From positions 1-64,000 of the forward strand of contig CAZDCK010000004.1 of assembly GCA_964503965.1 (NCBI GenBank): 64,000 bases of DNA. Reading direction: 5' to 3'. Each line of letters begins with the position of its first letter. Within the stretch, counting starts at the first letter, position 1. Source of the stretch: Eutrophocola sp964503965 (GTDB lineage: Bacteria; Pseudomonadota; Gammaproteobacteria; Pseudomonadales; Pseudohongiellaceae). The translations under genes and the position numbers were made by a program. The notes under the pieces were generated by a model that was given only the letters and a program-made list of their open reading frames with translations, had not been told where the DNA came from and searched no databases. Shown here in pieces: positions 18,290-26,658 of this stretch.

Positions 18290-19062
18290 TGAAACGGATA
18301 ATCCTCTTTTCTACCCTTCTATATTCGGCCATGGCAGTCCCTGCGCCACCCTCTGGCGAACGCATCAGCTTTGTCAGCTGTCCGGTAGTACGTGATACAC
18401 GCACTGTGCCATGCTGGACAAGTGACTATCAGGGCGATACCTACTACCTGACTATCCAGAGTGATGTAAGTGCCCAGGTACAACCTCCATTACTGGGGCA
18501 TAAGGTTCTGGTGGAAGGGATTGTGACTGACAGGCCATCGATATGCGGCGGTATTGTCCTCGAGGATGTTCATCTCACAGCTATGCCGGAACTGGATGCA
18601 AACTGTAATACCATCCTGCCTGCCGATGAGCGGATTACCATAGACTTTCATCCAAGGCCCCCCGGGCCCAGTGCCGGGCGCCTGGCTTTTCAGCGGGATC
18701 CCTCCACGCAGCCGCCGGAGCCGCCACCACCGACAGGGCCCCAGACGTTCGATCTGTATTTTGATTTTGACAAGGGTATCTCATTTCGTCATCCGGGAAA
18801 TCTTGTGGGAATACTTGACGTGGCAGAAAAGCTCAAGCCTTCACGCATGGAGGTAACGGGTGTGCGCGGAGCGCATTTATTAAGTGACGGGACTGTCCTG
18901 CAGGAATCTGAAACAACCGGCGAGCGTCGCGCTAAAGAAGTCACCGCCTTGCTTCATGATGCTGGTATCAATATTGATAGTGATATGAACTGGATCGATG
19001 CCGAGGCCGATGGGATTGATGACTGGCAAACCCGTCGGGTGACCGTGACATTGCTGCCCTGA
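18289..19062 (+). CDS. Exported OmpA-like hypothetical protein
   Basis: 257 residues, signal peptide ending near AMAVPA. The N-terminal 110 residues contain six cysteines (VSCPVV, VPCWTS, SICGG, ANCNT), then a Pro-rich linker (PPEPPPPTGP), then a C-terminal stretch FDLYFDFDKG with ERRAKEVTALLHDAGI and WQTRRVTVTLLP, which resembles an OmpA-type peptidoglycan-binding domain. The start ATG overlaps the stop of the diheme cytochrome by one base, showing translational coupling. The OmpA assignment rests on the pattern only. It may tether the complex to the cell wall. Confidence 0.6.
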   Translation: MKRIILFSTLLYSAMAVPAPPSGERISFVSCPVVRDTRTVPCWTSDYQGDTYYLTIQSDVSAQVQPPLLGHKVLVEGIVTDRPSICGGIVLEDVHLTAMPELDANCNTILPADERITIDFHPRPPGPSAGRLAFQRDPSTQPPEPPPPTGPQTFDLYFDFDKGISFRHPGNLVGILDVAEKLKPSRMEVTGVRGAHLLSDGTVLQESETTGERRAKEVTALLHDAGINIDSDMNWIDAEADGIDDWQTRRVTVTLLP

Positions 19063-19097
19063 ATAAACTGCTTGTCTGAAAAACAGGAGTATTGGAG

Positions 19098-19982
19098 ATG
19101 AAAGGAGTTATGGCTTTTGTGTTGGCCCTCTCAATGATGTCTTCATTTGCCCAGGCACCTGTGCCGACGGGCAGTGGGCCCGAGGCAGCGACAGTCTATT
19201 CTGATCCGACGCTCCCCACACATAGTATCTATCGTCCCTCTGTCCTTAATGGCAATTATCCCGTTGTGCTCTGGGGCAACGGCAGTTGCGTGAATGATAA
19301 TTTTCATTACCGGGAGTTTCTTATTGAAGTCGCTTCCTATGGGTTTATTGTCATCGCCATTGGCCCCTTTGATACCAAACCTGCACCGCGCCAGGAACGA
19401 CCAGAAAACCCCGCTGAGTGGCCACCGTTTGAAACCAGTTATCGCCAGCATGCTGATGCGCTGGACTGGCTTGAATCAGTCGAGGTAAACAGGGACAGTG
19501 ACCTGGCGGGCCATGTGGACCTGGATAATGTTGCGGTGATGGGGCATTCCTGTGGTGGACTGCAGGCGGTCAAGGCTTCATCCGATCCGCGCATCACGAC
19601 TACGCTGGTGCTCAATAGTGGGTTATTCCCCAATGATGACCAGTACATGATTCGCCACGAAGCCACGCGAGAGGAATTACAGCACCTACATGCGCCCATT
19701 GCCTATTTCATCGGCGGGGAAACCGATATCGCCTATGTGAATGCCGAAGCTGACTGGCTGGATTTACAGAAGCAGGATCAACCGGCGATTAACGCCAACA
19801 TGGATGTCGGTCATGGTGCAACCTACCAGATGCCCGGTGGTGGCCCCTTTGCTGAAGGACCACTGGCCTGGCTGAAATTCCAGCTTAAAGACGATCCAGT
19901 GGCAGCGGCCATGTTTCTCGGTGAGGACTGTGGCATGTGTAGCTCATCAGCATGGCAACTCAAACGTCATGCACTGCACTAG
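19098..19982 (+). CDS. Exported alpha/beta hydrolase (cutinase/dienelactone-hydrolase-like)
   Basis: 294 residues, signal peptide ending near FAQA20. Nucleophile Ser151 in GHSCGG, candidate acid in GGETDIAY and His in DVGHGATY complete an alpha/beta-hydrolase triad. WGNGSCVND near 59-67 supplies the oxyanion region. The layout resembles the polyester hydrolase/cutinase-like and dienelactone hydrolase groups of secreted esterases. The start at 19098 has AGGAG nine bases upstream. It is the last gene of the 13.1-20 kb run. Confidence 0.8.
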   Translation: MKGVMAFVLALSMMSSFAQAPVPTGSGPEAATVYSDPTLPTHSIYRPSVLNGNYPVVLWGNGSCVNDNFHYREFLIEVASYGFIVIAIGPFDTKPAPRQERPENPAEWPPFETSYRQHADALDWLESVEVNRDSDLAGHVDLDNVAVMGHSCGGLQAVKASSDPRITTTLVLNSGLFPNDDQYMIRHEATREELQHLHAPIAYFIGGETDIAYVNAEADWLDLQKQDQPAINANMDVGHGATYQMPGGGPFAEGPLAWLKFQLKDDPVAAAMFLGEDCGMCSSSAWQLKRHALH

Positions 19983-20033
19983 ATATTCATGCCCACAATT
20001 ATTCATCATGGGCTTTCTCTAATAAAGAAATCA

Positions 20034-20975
20034 TTACCATACCGATGGCATGTTGTAGGGCATGCTGGCAAAGACCGCTTCCACTCGACGTATGGCATTG
20101 TCTTCCACCTTGAATAGCTCGATCAGGATGAACGAGTGGGGGTAAAAGAAAATGGAAGTCTGTGGGGTCCCGTCCGTCCACTCGAATTCATAGACACTGC
20201 CACTGTGGTCCATGAAGGCTGCTGACAGGACGACCCCTTTTTCCTCGTCCACCAGCGGGTAACGTCTATCGCGCAGGCGATCATCATAGATGTACTGACC
20301 CAGTTCAAACTGCTCGGCACACCCCATCTGGGCAATATCATAACCGGGGATCTCAGTGTTGGTGGTCAGCAGTCCATTTTCCACGCGATTGCAGTCCTCA
20401 CTGAAATTGGTAAAGAGTGTACCGTCATTGAGTTGGATAGTATCGAAATAGCCGTCGGCCACAGAGATCATTCGTGCCCGCTGGTTGCGTCGTTCTACCG
20501 GCACGGTTTCCGACCACAGTGGATGGGGGGTATCGTAGCCATCCGTGACAGGAAAAGGGGAGTTATCAATGCGCCTTGTCAGCACGGTTTCAATTTCGGT
20601 AATCAGCCCATTATTGACTTTGAAACGAGCAGCGATGATACCGGGTACGCCATGTTCCTCTACGACATCGATCCTGGCGACCTGGCCTGTGGCTGGATCA
20701 GCCACTTTAAGATCATAGCCTCGCACCCCACTGATCGTGTTCCATAGGCCGTCACCGACATTCAGCAGGATGCCGTTTTCAGAAAAGCGGACATCGTCTG
20801 CCAGCGGCGCGCTGCTGACATCTTTCTTGACCATGGCATCGAAGTAGGCATCTGCGATCCTGTAAAGACAGGCACGGTCACAGTCGGGCTCGAGTGTCGC
20901 TGCAGTCGCTGTCATGGGAGACAGGGCAGTGTAAAAGAGAAAAGCCAGTGAGGCATGGAGTAGGTTTTTTTTCAT
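20034..20975 (-). CDS. Exported two-domain NTF2-like hypothetical protein
   Basis: 313 residues, signal peptide ending near ATAA. Two similar halves each start with an ADAYFDAM / VADGYFDTI helix typical of NTF2-like folds; the first continues with DDVRFSENGILLNVGDGLW, a pattern shared with secreted bacterial and fungal hypothetical proteins. Cysteines near 32, 36 and in the second half (EDCNRV, MGCAEQ) could form disulfides. There are only two bases between this start and the stop of the upstream SnoaL-like gene, so the two are co-transcribed. Function unknown; an isomerase, dehydratase or binding role is possible for this fold. Confidence 0.7.
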   Translation of the reverse strand: MKKNLLHASLAFLFYTALSPMTATAATLEPDCDRACLYRIADAYFDAMVKKDVSSAPLADDVRFSENGILLNVGDGLWNTISGVRGYDLKVADPATGQVARIDVVEEHGVPGIIAARFKVNNGLITEIETVLTRRIDNSPFPVTDGYDTPHPLWSETVPVERRNQRARMISVADGYFDTIQLNDGTLFTNFSEDCNRVENGLLTTNTEIPGYDIAQMGCAEQFELGQYIYDDRLRDRRYPLVDEEKGVVLSAAFMDHSGSVYEFEWTDGTPQTSIFFYPHSFILIELFKVEDNAIRRVEAVFASMPYNMPSVW

Positions 20976-20977
20976 TG

Positions 20978-21709
20978 CTACTGCTCCTGGATGAACTGGT
21001 TGTAATCCGGGGCAACAAACTCTCTTCCACTGACCGGATTCTTGTAGTGATAAGGAGGAATGAAAGGATCCGGATAAGCACTATATTCCACAGTTTGCTC
21101 ACCATCCGGTGTCAGATTGGAGAAAGGTCTGGGTAGCTCAACGGCACCCCGGTGCCAGCCCTCATCATATTCCACGTAAAAGCCAATATAGCTATGCAGC
21201 TTGCTGATTTTCCATACATTGTCCTCCTTGACGTATTCATTCTCATAGGTGCCTTCTCCCCATCTGGCTTCCCGACCTAGTCCCCCGACAATCATCAGGG
21301 CACGCCAGCGGGCCTTGGCTGTCCCATCATCAGAAACATGGATCACAGGTTGAAGTTGCATATGGTTATACATGCGGCCGTATGCCAGAGGGCCAAGGTT
21401 ATGGAGGTATTCGCGAATTCGGTCCTGGCCAACAAAAAGACCACGACCGGCAATTTCCAGGGTGGCATCGCTGGAAAAAAGATCGGCAGCATCATCCCAG
21501 CGACTTTTATCCACATAATACCCATAGGACGCCTGGAGATTGGCCAGGTCCACATAGTCTCTGGCGTAATTGGCTTCCGCTTCAAGAGCCGAAAACTGCT
21601 CCCTGAGACTCTGCAATTCCTGCTGGTTTGCGTTCATGATTGGCATAATCCAGCCAACCGCACCAACAATCATTATGGCAGCCAGTAAGGCTGTGAAAAC
21701 TTTGTGCAT
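20978..21709 (-). CDS. Membrane-anchored SnoaL-like protein
   Basis: 243 residues. An N-terminal hydrophobic segment (ALLAAIMIVGAVGWIM) followed by a short coiled coil (QQELQSLREQFSALEAEA) anchors a SnoaL_4-type domain: ASYGYYVDKSRWDDAADLFSSDATLEIAGRG, then HNMQLQP-like and KARWRALMIVGG strands. This is the layout of NTF2-like polyketide-cyclase-type proteins. No catalytic residue can be assigned. It heads a two-gene unit with the NTF2-like gene at 20034-20975. Confidence 0.78.
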   Translation of the reverse strand: MHKVFTALLAAIMIVGAVGWIMPIMNANQQELQSLREQFSALEAEANYARDYVDLANLQASYGYYVDKSRWDDAADLFSSDATLEIAGRGLFVGQDRIREYLHNLGPLAYGRMYNHMQLQPVIHVSDDGTAKARWRALMIVGGLGREARWGEGTYENEYVKEDNVWKISKLHSYIGFYVEYDEGWHRGAVELPRPFSNLTPDGEQTVEYSAYPDPFIPPYHYKNPVSGREFVAPDYNQFIQEQ

Positions 21710-21871
21710 GCTAAACCCCTGGTGAGTAACTCATCTTCCGACTTTCTCAGTGCCGGTCTGTCAAAGCATTAAGCCTAGACCTTAAACAGAATTGAAACAA
21801 GACAGTGGTATTGGGACAGGAGTAATGATAGAAACACCATGATTCACGAATTATCTGTCAGGATGAATAGA

Positions 21872-22885
21872 ATGAAACTGATGAACCGACTAATTACTAC
21901 AGCCCTGTTTCTGTTTTCCTGGGGAAGTTTTGCCGCAGAGAGTCTTGCTCCCCCTCATGGTCCTATTATTGAGGGACGCCCAGTCATTGTTACTGCGCAT
22001 CCCGACCAGGCCGTACTGCTTGAGAATACCGACAGACAATTAGCGATCAACAAACGACGGGTCTATGACTTTTACAGAAAGGTCATGCTTGCTGGTCAGG
22101 CTGACATGGTAAACAGCTTCCTGGCGGAGGAATATGAAGAACATAATCCCCTTTTGCCTAATGGTCGCCAGGCATTTACCGATTATGTTGGCAGTAATAT
22201 TCCGCGTCAGGAAGCCCCTGAGCTTATTCCTGACCTCATCACCATGGTCGCCGAAGGCGATTATGTTGTAATGGCCCTGGTTACCCATTATCCGGAACCC
22301 GATGGGTCGGGGGACACCTACACATCCACGCATTTCGAGATGTACCGACTGGAAGCTGGCCTGATTGCAGAGCACTGGGATTCCTGGCTATTCCGGTCCA
22401 GCAGGGAGATTCCTGATTACGGAGACAATGCCGCACTACCGGTTACCGGTACAGCCGGAATCGCCCAGTTGGAGATGCTGGTCAATGAGGATCCGGCGCT
22501 GTTTGCCAACAAACGCCTGGTATTCGACCTGTGGCGGCAGATTCCTGAGGGGGGACGTGAGGAATTGATCGCGCTCTACATGGACCCGATTTACATTCAG
22601 CATAATCCCAATGCGGCCACTGGTCGTGAAGGGGCAAAAGTGTATTTCAGCCAACGCCCGGATTCTGATATTGACCCGGTCATTCAGGATGAACTGGTGA
22701 TCATGCTTGCAGAGGGCGACCTGGTTATGCAGGTCCTGGAAACAGAGCGGGAGCAGGGAGGGAAGATCTACCATGTCCCCTGGTTCGACCTGTTTCGGAT
22801 AGAAAACGGGCGTGTCATTGAGCACTGGGATACGGCTTCCAAGGGAGAGTTACCTCCTGATATGCCGGGTATACGCCCGCTTTAG
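21872..22885 (+). CDS. Exported tandem SnoaL-like protein
   Basis: About 337 residues with a signal peptide ending near SFAAES. Two SnoaL-like domains follow each other: NKRRVYDFYRKVMLAGQ with EEHNPLLPNGR and FEMYRLEAGLIAEHWDS, then NKRLVFDLWRQI with IQHNPNAATGREG and FDLFRIENGRVIEHWDT. The HNP and EHWD motifs match the predicted SnoaL-like aldol-condensation group. The start at 21872 has AGGA eight bases upstream; ATGs at 21839 and 21863 are alternatives. It is a paralogue of the lipoprotein at 32260-33273. Confidence 0.82.
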   Translation: MKLMNRLITTALFLFSWGSFAAESLAPPHGPIIEGRPVIVTAHPDQAVLLENTDRQLAINKRRVYDFYRKVMLAGQADMVNSFLAEEYEEHNPLLPNGRQAFTDYVGSNIPRQEAPELIPDLITMVAEGDYVVMALVTHYPEPDGSGDTYTSTHFEMYRLEAGLIAEHWDSWLFRSSREIPDYGDNAALPVTGTAGIAQLEMLVNEDPALFANKRLVFDLWRQIPEGGREELIALYMDPIYIQHNPNAATGREGAKVYFSQRPDSDIDPVIQDELVIMLAEGDLVMQVLETEREQGGKIYHVPWFDLFRIENGRVIEHWDTASKGELPPDMPGIRPL

Positions 22886-22945
22886 TAGTGGCTATTGGAT
22901 ATTGAGCAGACGGGTTGCAACTGATAGTCAGCCGGAAAGCCCTGA

Positions 22946-24712
22946 TTAATTTTCTTCAGTTTCCTCACAAAATTCCGGTTGGTCGAGTCCGAAATTCAGG
23001 TTAACGTCCAGGCAGGATTCATCTTCCACTTGCAGGCCCGTGGTGGATGTCAGGCTTTCCACCTGATGTCCGGTTTGCAGTGCCCTGGCTTCAGCAATCC
23101 GCCTGGGGGTTACTGCGCGCGGATCCATGTCCACATAGGAACAGGTAAATCCCCTTAGCGTGCATTCTGAAGTAGCATGAGCTATTCCCCGTGCTGCCAT
23201 TTCCTTCTGCATAAGGTCCACGGCTTCCTGGTTCAGCACGATGGCATTGTTGGGGCGAAAAGTGCCGACGCCGATGGCATAATCAATAGGCATCAAGGGC
23301 TCAATGCTGGCACCAAACAACCCGTCATTCTTTTTACCCAGGTCAAAATCACCCAGATCGGCACCGGCATCAATCAGGTACTGGATAATGCCCACATCTC
23401 CCAGATTACCCGCGACCATCAGTGGAGTAATGCCATAGTCATCATGCCAGTTGACGTCCATGCCATAATCTTCAACGAGAAGCCTGATCACCTCGAGCCG
23501 CTCACTGTAAGGATGCTGGAAGTGGTATCCATGGATGAAGCCAAGACCTGAAGCGGCTCCCAGAGTGGTTTCATTGTCACTGGATTTGATGTGGGGGTCA
23601 GCCCCGTATTCCAGCAGTAGTTGTGCCAGTTCCAGATCGCCGGAAAAGGCAGCACGCATGATAGCGGTCGCAAATACAATCCGGGGTGAACCGCCGCGCA
23701 TACGCGCCCGGGGTGTATCATTGACCAGGTGATTGGGATCAGCACCGGCATCAAGCATCTTTTTGATCAACGGCAAGGGATCATCAGTAACTACCCAGGG
23801 AAAGTTGGGCGCTGTCTCCATGTTGCGCCGGTCTACCGCCCAGAACAGCGGTGTGAATTGGCGGGCATCGGCCACGTTAACGTCAATTCCCCGATCGATA
23901 AGTATGGAAGCGAGATCATAGTGCCCGTTGAAGATAGCAACTCCCAGGGCGTTCTTGCCATCGGCAACACGGGCATTAATGTCCGCACCCGCATCAAGAA
24001 GCAGCTCTGCAGTTTCTGTATGTCCATTCCTGGCAGCAAAATGCAGGGCTGTCAGTTCGCCACTGGCATGCTGGACGGGTCCTATCTCTCTTTCCTGTCG
24101 ATCCCTGGGCGCAGTTCCTTCAAAGCCGCGCGTAGTGTCTGGCGGCATGAAAATTGTTCGGGCATCAAGTTCGGCGCCATGGTCCAGCAAGAGCGCGGCA
24201 ACCTCGGTGTGGCCCTCGGCAACTGCCCACATCAATGGTGTTGTACGCCCCCATTCCTCGCGATCATTTACTTCTGCACCATAATCCAGGAGTACCTTGA
24301 CTGCATCGGGAATGCCGGTTTTTGCAGCAAGCATCAATGGTGTATCTCCGGTCATCGAAAACCGGCCGTTGGCATCACCACCAGCATCCAGCAGCAGTTC
24401 CAGCATGTCGGCACTGCCGTTAATGGCGGCCAGTTGGATGGGGGTGGCACCGGTGCGATTGGCGACATTGACCTGTGCCCCGGCGTCAACAAGCAGTTCT
24501 GCTGCCTCGATATCATTCCACTGGGCTGCCCAGTGCAGGGCTCTGGCACCATCCACCTGGGATTCGTTGACATCAACCCCCTCATTGACCAGTGTTCTTA
24601 CACGGTTGTAGTTACCGTTCTGCATGGCATCGGCAATTTCCGAGGCCTGGATCGGTGCCGCCAGCAAAACCAGCAGCAATGGAATGCATGTCTTTGCTCT
24701 GAATGTATTCAT
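22946..24712 (-). CDS. Exported ankyrin-repeat protein
   Basis: 588 residues, signal peptide ending PIQASE. Around nine ankyrin repeats with the standard A-L-H-W-A-A / G-A-x-V-N pattern start at about residue 25 and run to about 480, followed by a C-terminal tail with four cysteines (SECTLRGFTCSY and near the end). A periplasmic ankyrin scaffold is expected to bind other proteins. It is the last gene of a minus-strand operon DUF1592, DUF1552, cytochrome c, ankyrin, and the start lies 18 bases after the cytochrome stop. A paralogue sits in the same relative place at 50100-51596. Confidence 0.88.
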   Translation of the reverse strand: MNTFRAKTCIPLLLVLLAAPIQASEIADAMQNGNYNRVRTLVNEGVDVNESQVDGARALHWAAQWNDIEAAELLVDAGAQVNVANRTGATPIQLAAINGSADMLELLLDAGGDANGRFSMTGDTPLMLAAKTGIPDAVKVLLDYGAEVNDREEWGRTTPLMWAVAEGHTEVAALLLDHGAELDARTIFMPPDTTRGFEGTAPRDRQEREIGPVQHASGELTALHFAARNGHTETAELLLDAGADINARVADGKNALGVAIFNGHYDLASILIDRGIDVNVADARQFTPLFWAVDRRNMETAPNFPWVVTDDPLPLIKKMLDAGADPNHLVNDTPRARMRGGSPRIVFATAIMRAAFSGDLELAQLLLEYGADPHIKSSDNETTLGAASGLGFIHGYHFQHPYSERLEVIRLLVEDYGMDVNWHDDYGITPLMVAGNLGDVGIIQYLIDAGADLGDFDLGKKNDGLFGASIEPLMPIDYAIGVGTFRPNNAIVLNQEAVDLMQKEMAARGIAHATSECTLRGFTCSYVDMDPRAVTPRRIAEARALQTGHQVESLTSTTGLQVEDESCLDVNLNFGLDQPEFCEETEEN

Positions 24713-24730
24713 CGTAATATTCCAGACTGA

Positions 24731-25294
24731 CTATTCAAATAGATTGACTCCACGTGCCCTGGCGAGCCATTCGGTCAGGCGTTCCAGTTCCTCATCATTG
24801 AGGTTGGCGCCTCGCTCACGTTCCTGGACCAGGGCAACTCGCCAGCCTTCCTCGCTTAAGCGTGTGCTGAAAATGGGGTCCAGGGTATGACAACCGGTAC
24901 AGCGAACTTCCATGAAAATCCTGGCGTCGGCATTTGTAAAAAACTCATCGATTTCAGGTGGGACGTAGTCTCTTGGAAAGGGGATCGATTCCGGGCCGAA
25001 GGTATCAGCAAGGTAATCCAGCAGGAGATCCTGTTCAGTATCTGCCAGGTTCACGCTGAACTCTCCGGTATGCTTCTCCTTGAGCAGCTGGTTCCAGCCA
25101 TCCCGGTCAAAGGCAAAGAAGGCATAGTCATCAATACCGTGGCAGGCCGTGCAATTGTCCAGGATGACAGTCCTGACTGGTCCACCGGGCAGGGGAATAT
25201 CTGGCCAGGTGGGAGGTCGGCGGATCTGCGCTGTCGCCAGATCCGACAGGACAATTAAAAGAATCAGCGATAAGGCTTTTGCCATCATTCCCAT
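24731..25294 (-). CDS. Exported diheme cytochrome c
   Basis: 187 residues with a signal peptide ending near ATAQ23. Two heme motifs: CTACH (48-52) and CTGCH (132-136). The spacing gives two small c-type domains. The start at 25294 follows AGGA and lies ten bases after the DUF1552 stop, so it belongs to that operon. It is probably the electron carrier for the DUF1592 cytochrome protein. The second DUF1592 module of the window (46-51.6 kb) has no equivalent gene. Confidence 0.88.
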   Translation of the reverse strand: MGMMAKALSLILLIVLSDLATAQIRRPPTWPDIPLPGGPVRTVILDNCTACHGIDDYAFFAFDRDGWNQLLKEKHTGEFSVNLADTEQDLLLDYLADTFGPESIPFPRDYVPPEIDEFFTNADARIFMEVRCTGCHTLDPIFSTRLSEEGWRVALVQERERGANLNDEELERLTEWLARARGVNLFE

Positions 25295-25303
25295 GAGTCT
25301 GTC

Positions 25304-26635
25304 CTAGGCAATGGGTAGCAGGTGAGTACTGCCACCGATACTGTCGCGTTCAATGCCATAAAGATGCAGCAGGCTCAGCAGCATATTGGCATGCTTTTCA
25401 GTGTTGTCCGGGAACACCATATGCCGGTTGCCCTTGAAGGTGCCATCGATCTTGCCGACCAGGGTCACAGGTATTTTTTCATGGGCATGGCGGTGAGAGT
25501 TACCCATATTGCTGCCCATGTACATCATTGAGTGATCCAGTACATTGCCGTCACCCTCTGGCATGGCATGCAGCTTGTCCAGGAACTCGGTAACAATGGA
25601 ATAATGGTAGCGGTTCATCCTAGCGTAATTGGCGATATTGTCGGGCTTGTCACCATGGTGGGAAGACCCGTGCCAGGCACCGGTTGATCCGGATTCAGGG
25701 AAGCTGAAACCGGACAGGTCGCGTCCCAGCATCATGGTCGCCGAGCGTGTGATATCACCCTCGAACGCCAATGCAATCAGGTCAAACATCAGACGGAAAT
25801 GGGTATCCTTACTTTGGGGGATGCCGAAGGGGACTTCCTCTGAAGGCTCCTCGACACCATTATTCAGTGCAATCTGTATACGTCGTTCCAGTTCCCGGAT
25901 ATTATCGAGGTAGTTATCGAGTCTTGCCCGGTCACCACCACCCAGTTCATTTTTCAATTCGGGAATTTTTTCGGCTACAGAGTCCAGAATGGAGGCATCG
26001 AGAGTTCGACCGCGTCTACGTTCCTCCGGACTACCGCCAGTACCGAACAGTCTTTCGAAAGCCACTCGTGGATTAATTTCTGTTGGCAGGGGCTCGGTCG
26101 GGGATATCCAGGACATGGAATTTGTATAGGCACAGTTATAGCCCCAGTTACAGTTTCCGTAGTTGCCGGCGTCTTCAACACCAAGTTGGATGGAGGAAAG
26201 AATCGTATCCCGACCGAATTCCTGGGCAATAAGTTGATCTATGGATACCCCAAGGTAAGGCGCAACTGCATTGCGACGCGGCCGGGCACCTGTAAAGATC
26301 GCCGCCCCGCGGGCATGGTTACCGCCCGGTTCTTCCTCCGTGGAAAAGCATTCGGGAATATCCAGTCCGCTGATCAGTGTGACATAGTCGCGCAGATGCT
26401 CCATTGGTTTGGTTACATAGGAGAAATCAAAGTCAGCTCCTTCGGTAGTAGGACTCCAGTACCCGGGTGCTACTCCGTGGGGATGCCATACGCCGACAAA
26501 ACGTTTTGGGGGTGCGGTAGCACCGGACTGGGCAAATGCAGGCACCATGGCATCCAGAAAAGGCAGGCCAACGGTGACACCCGCCGACTTCAGAAAAGTG
26601 CGGCGCGGCAAATGTTTTTTGGTGATAAGTTTCAT
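25304..26635 (-). CDS. DUF1552 protein, Tat-exported
   Basis: 443 residues. Twin-arginine signal PRRTFLKSAGVTVGLPFLDAM at the N-terminus, shown here by RR at 11-12, with cleavage near AFAQ. DUF1552 marks include the WHPHGVAPGYW start, LDNYLDNIRELERRIQ, FDLIALAFEGDITR, HHGDKPDN and LLHLYGIERDS at the end. DUF1552 is known mainly from Planctomycetes and Myxococcota, where it neighbours DUF1592 genes. Its biochemistry is not established; the fold is related to sulfatase/alkaline-phosphatase-like DUF1501 proteins. It follows the DUF1592 gene by 23 bases. Confidence 0.9.
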   Translation of the reverse strand: MKLITKKHLPRRTFLKSAGVTVGLPFLDAMVPAFAQSGATAPPKRFVGVWHPHGVAPGYWSPTTEGADFDFSYVTKPMEHLRDYVTLISGLDIPECFSTEEEPGGNHARGAAIFTGARPRRNAVAPYLGVSIDQLIAQEFGRDTILSSIQLGVEDAGNYGNCNWGYNCAYTNSMSWISPTEPLPTEINPRVAFERLFGTGGSPEERRRGRTLDASILDSVAEKIPELKNELGGGDRARLDNYLDNIRELERRIQIALNNGVEEPSEEVPFGIPQSKDTHFRLMFDLIALAFEGDITRSATMMLGRDLSGFSFPESGSTGAWHGSSHHGDKPDNIANYARMNRYHYSIVTEFLDKLHAMPEGDGNVLDHSMMYMGSNMGNSHRHAHEKIPVTLVGKIDGTFKGNRHMVFPDNTEKHANMLLSLLHLYGIERDSIGGSTHLLPIA

Positions 26636-26658
26636 GCGCTTGCTCTCTCCCGGCCAGA

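Noticed and set aside
23729..24730. 333-residue plus-strand reading frame
   Set aside because: Antisense to the ankyrin-repeat gene; repetitive coding sequence often leaves long open frames on the other strand.
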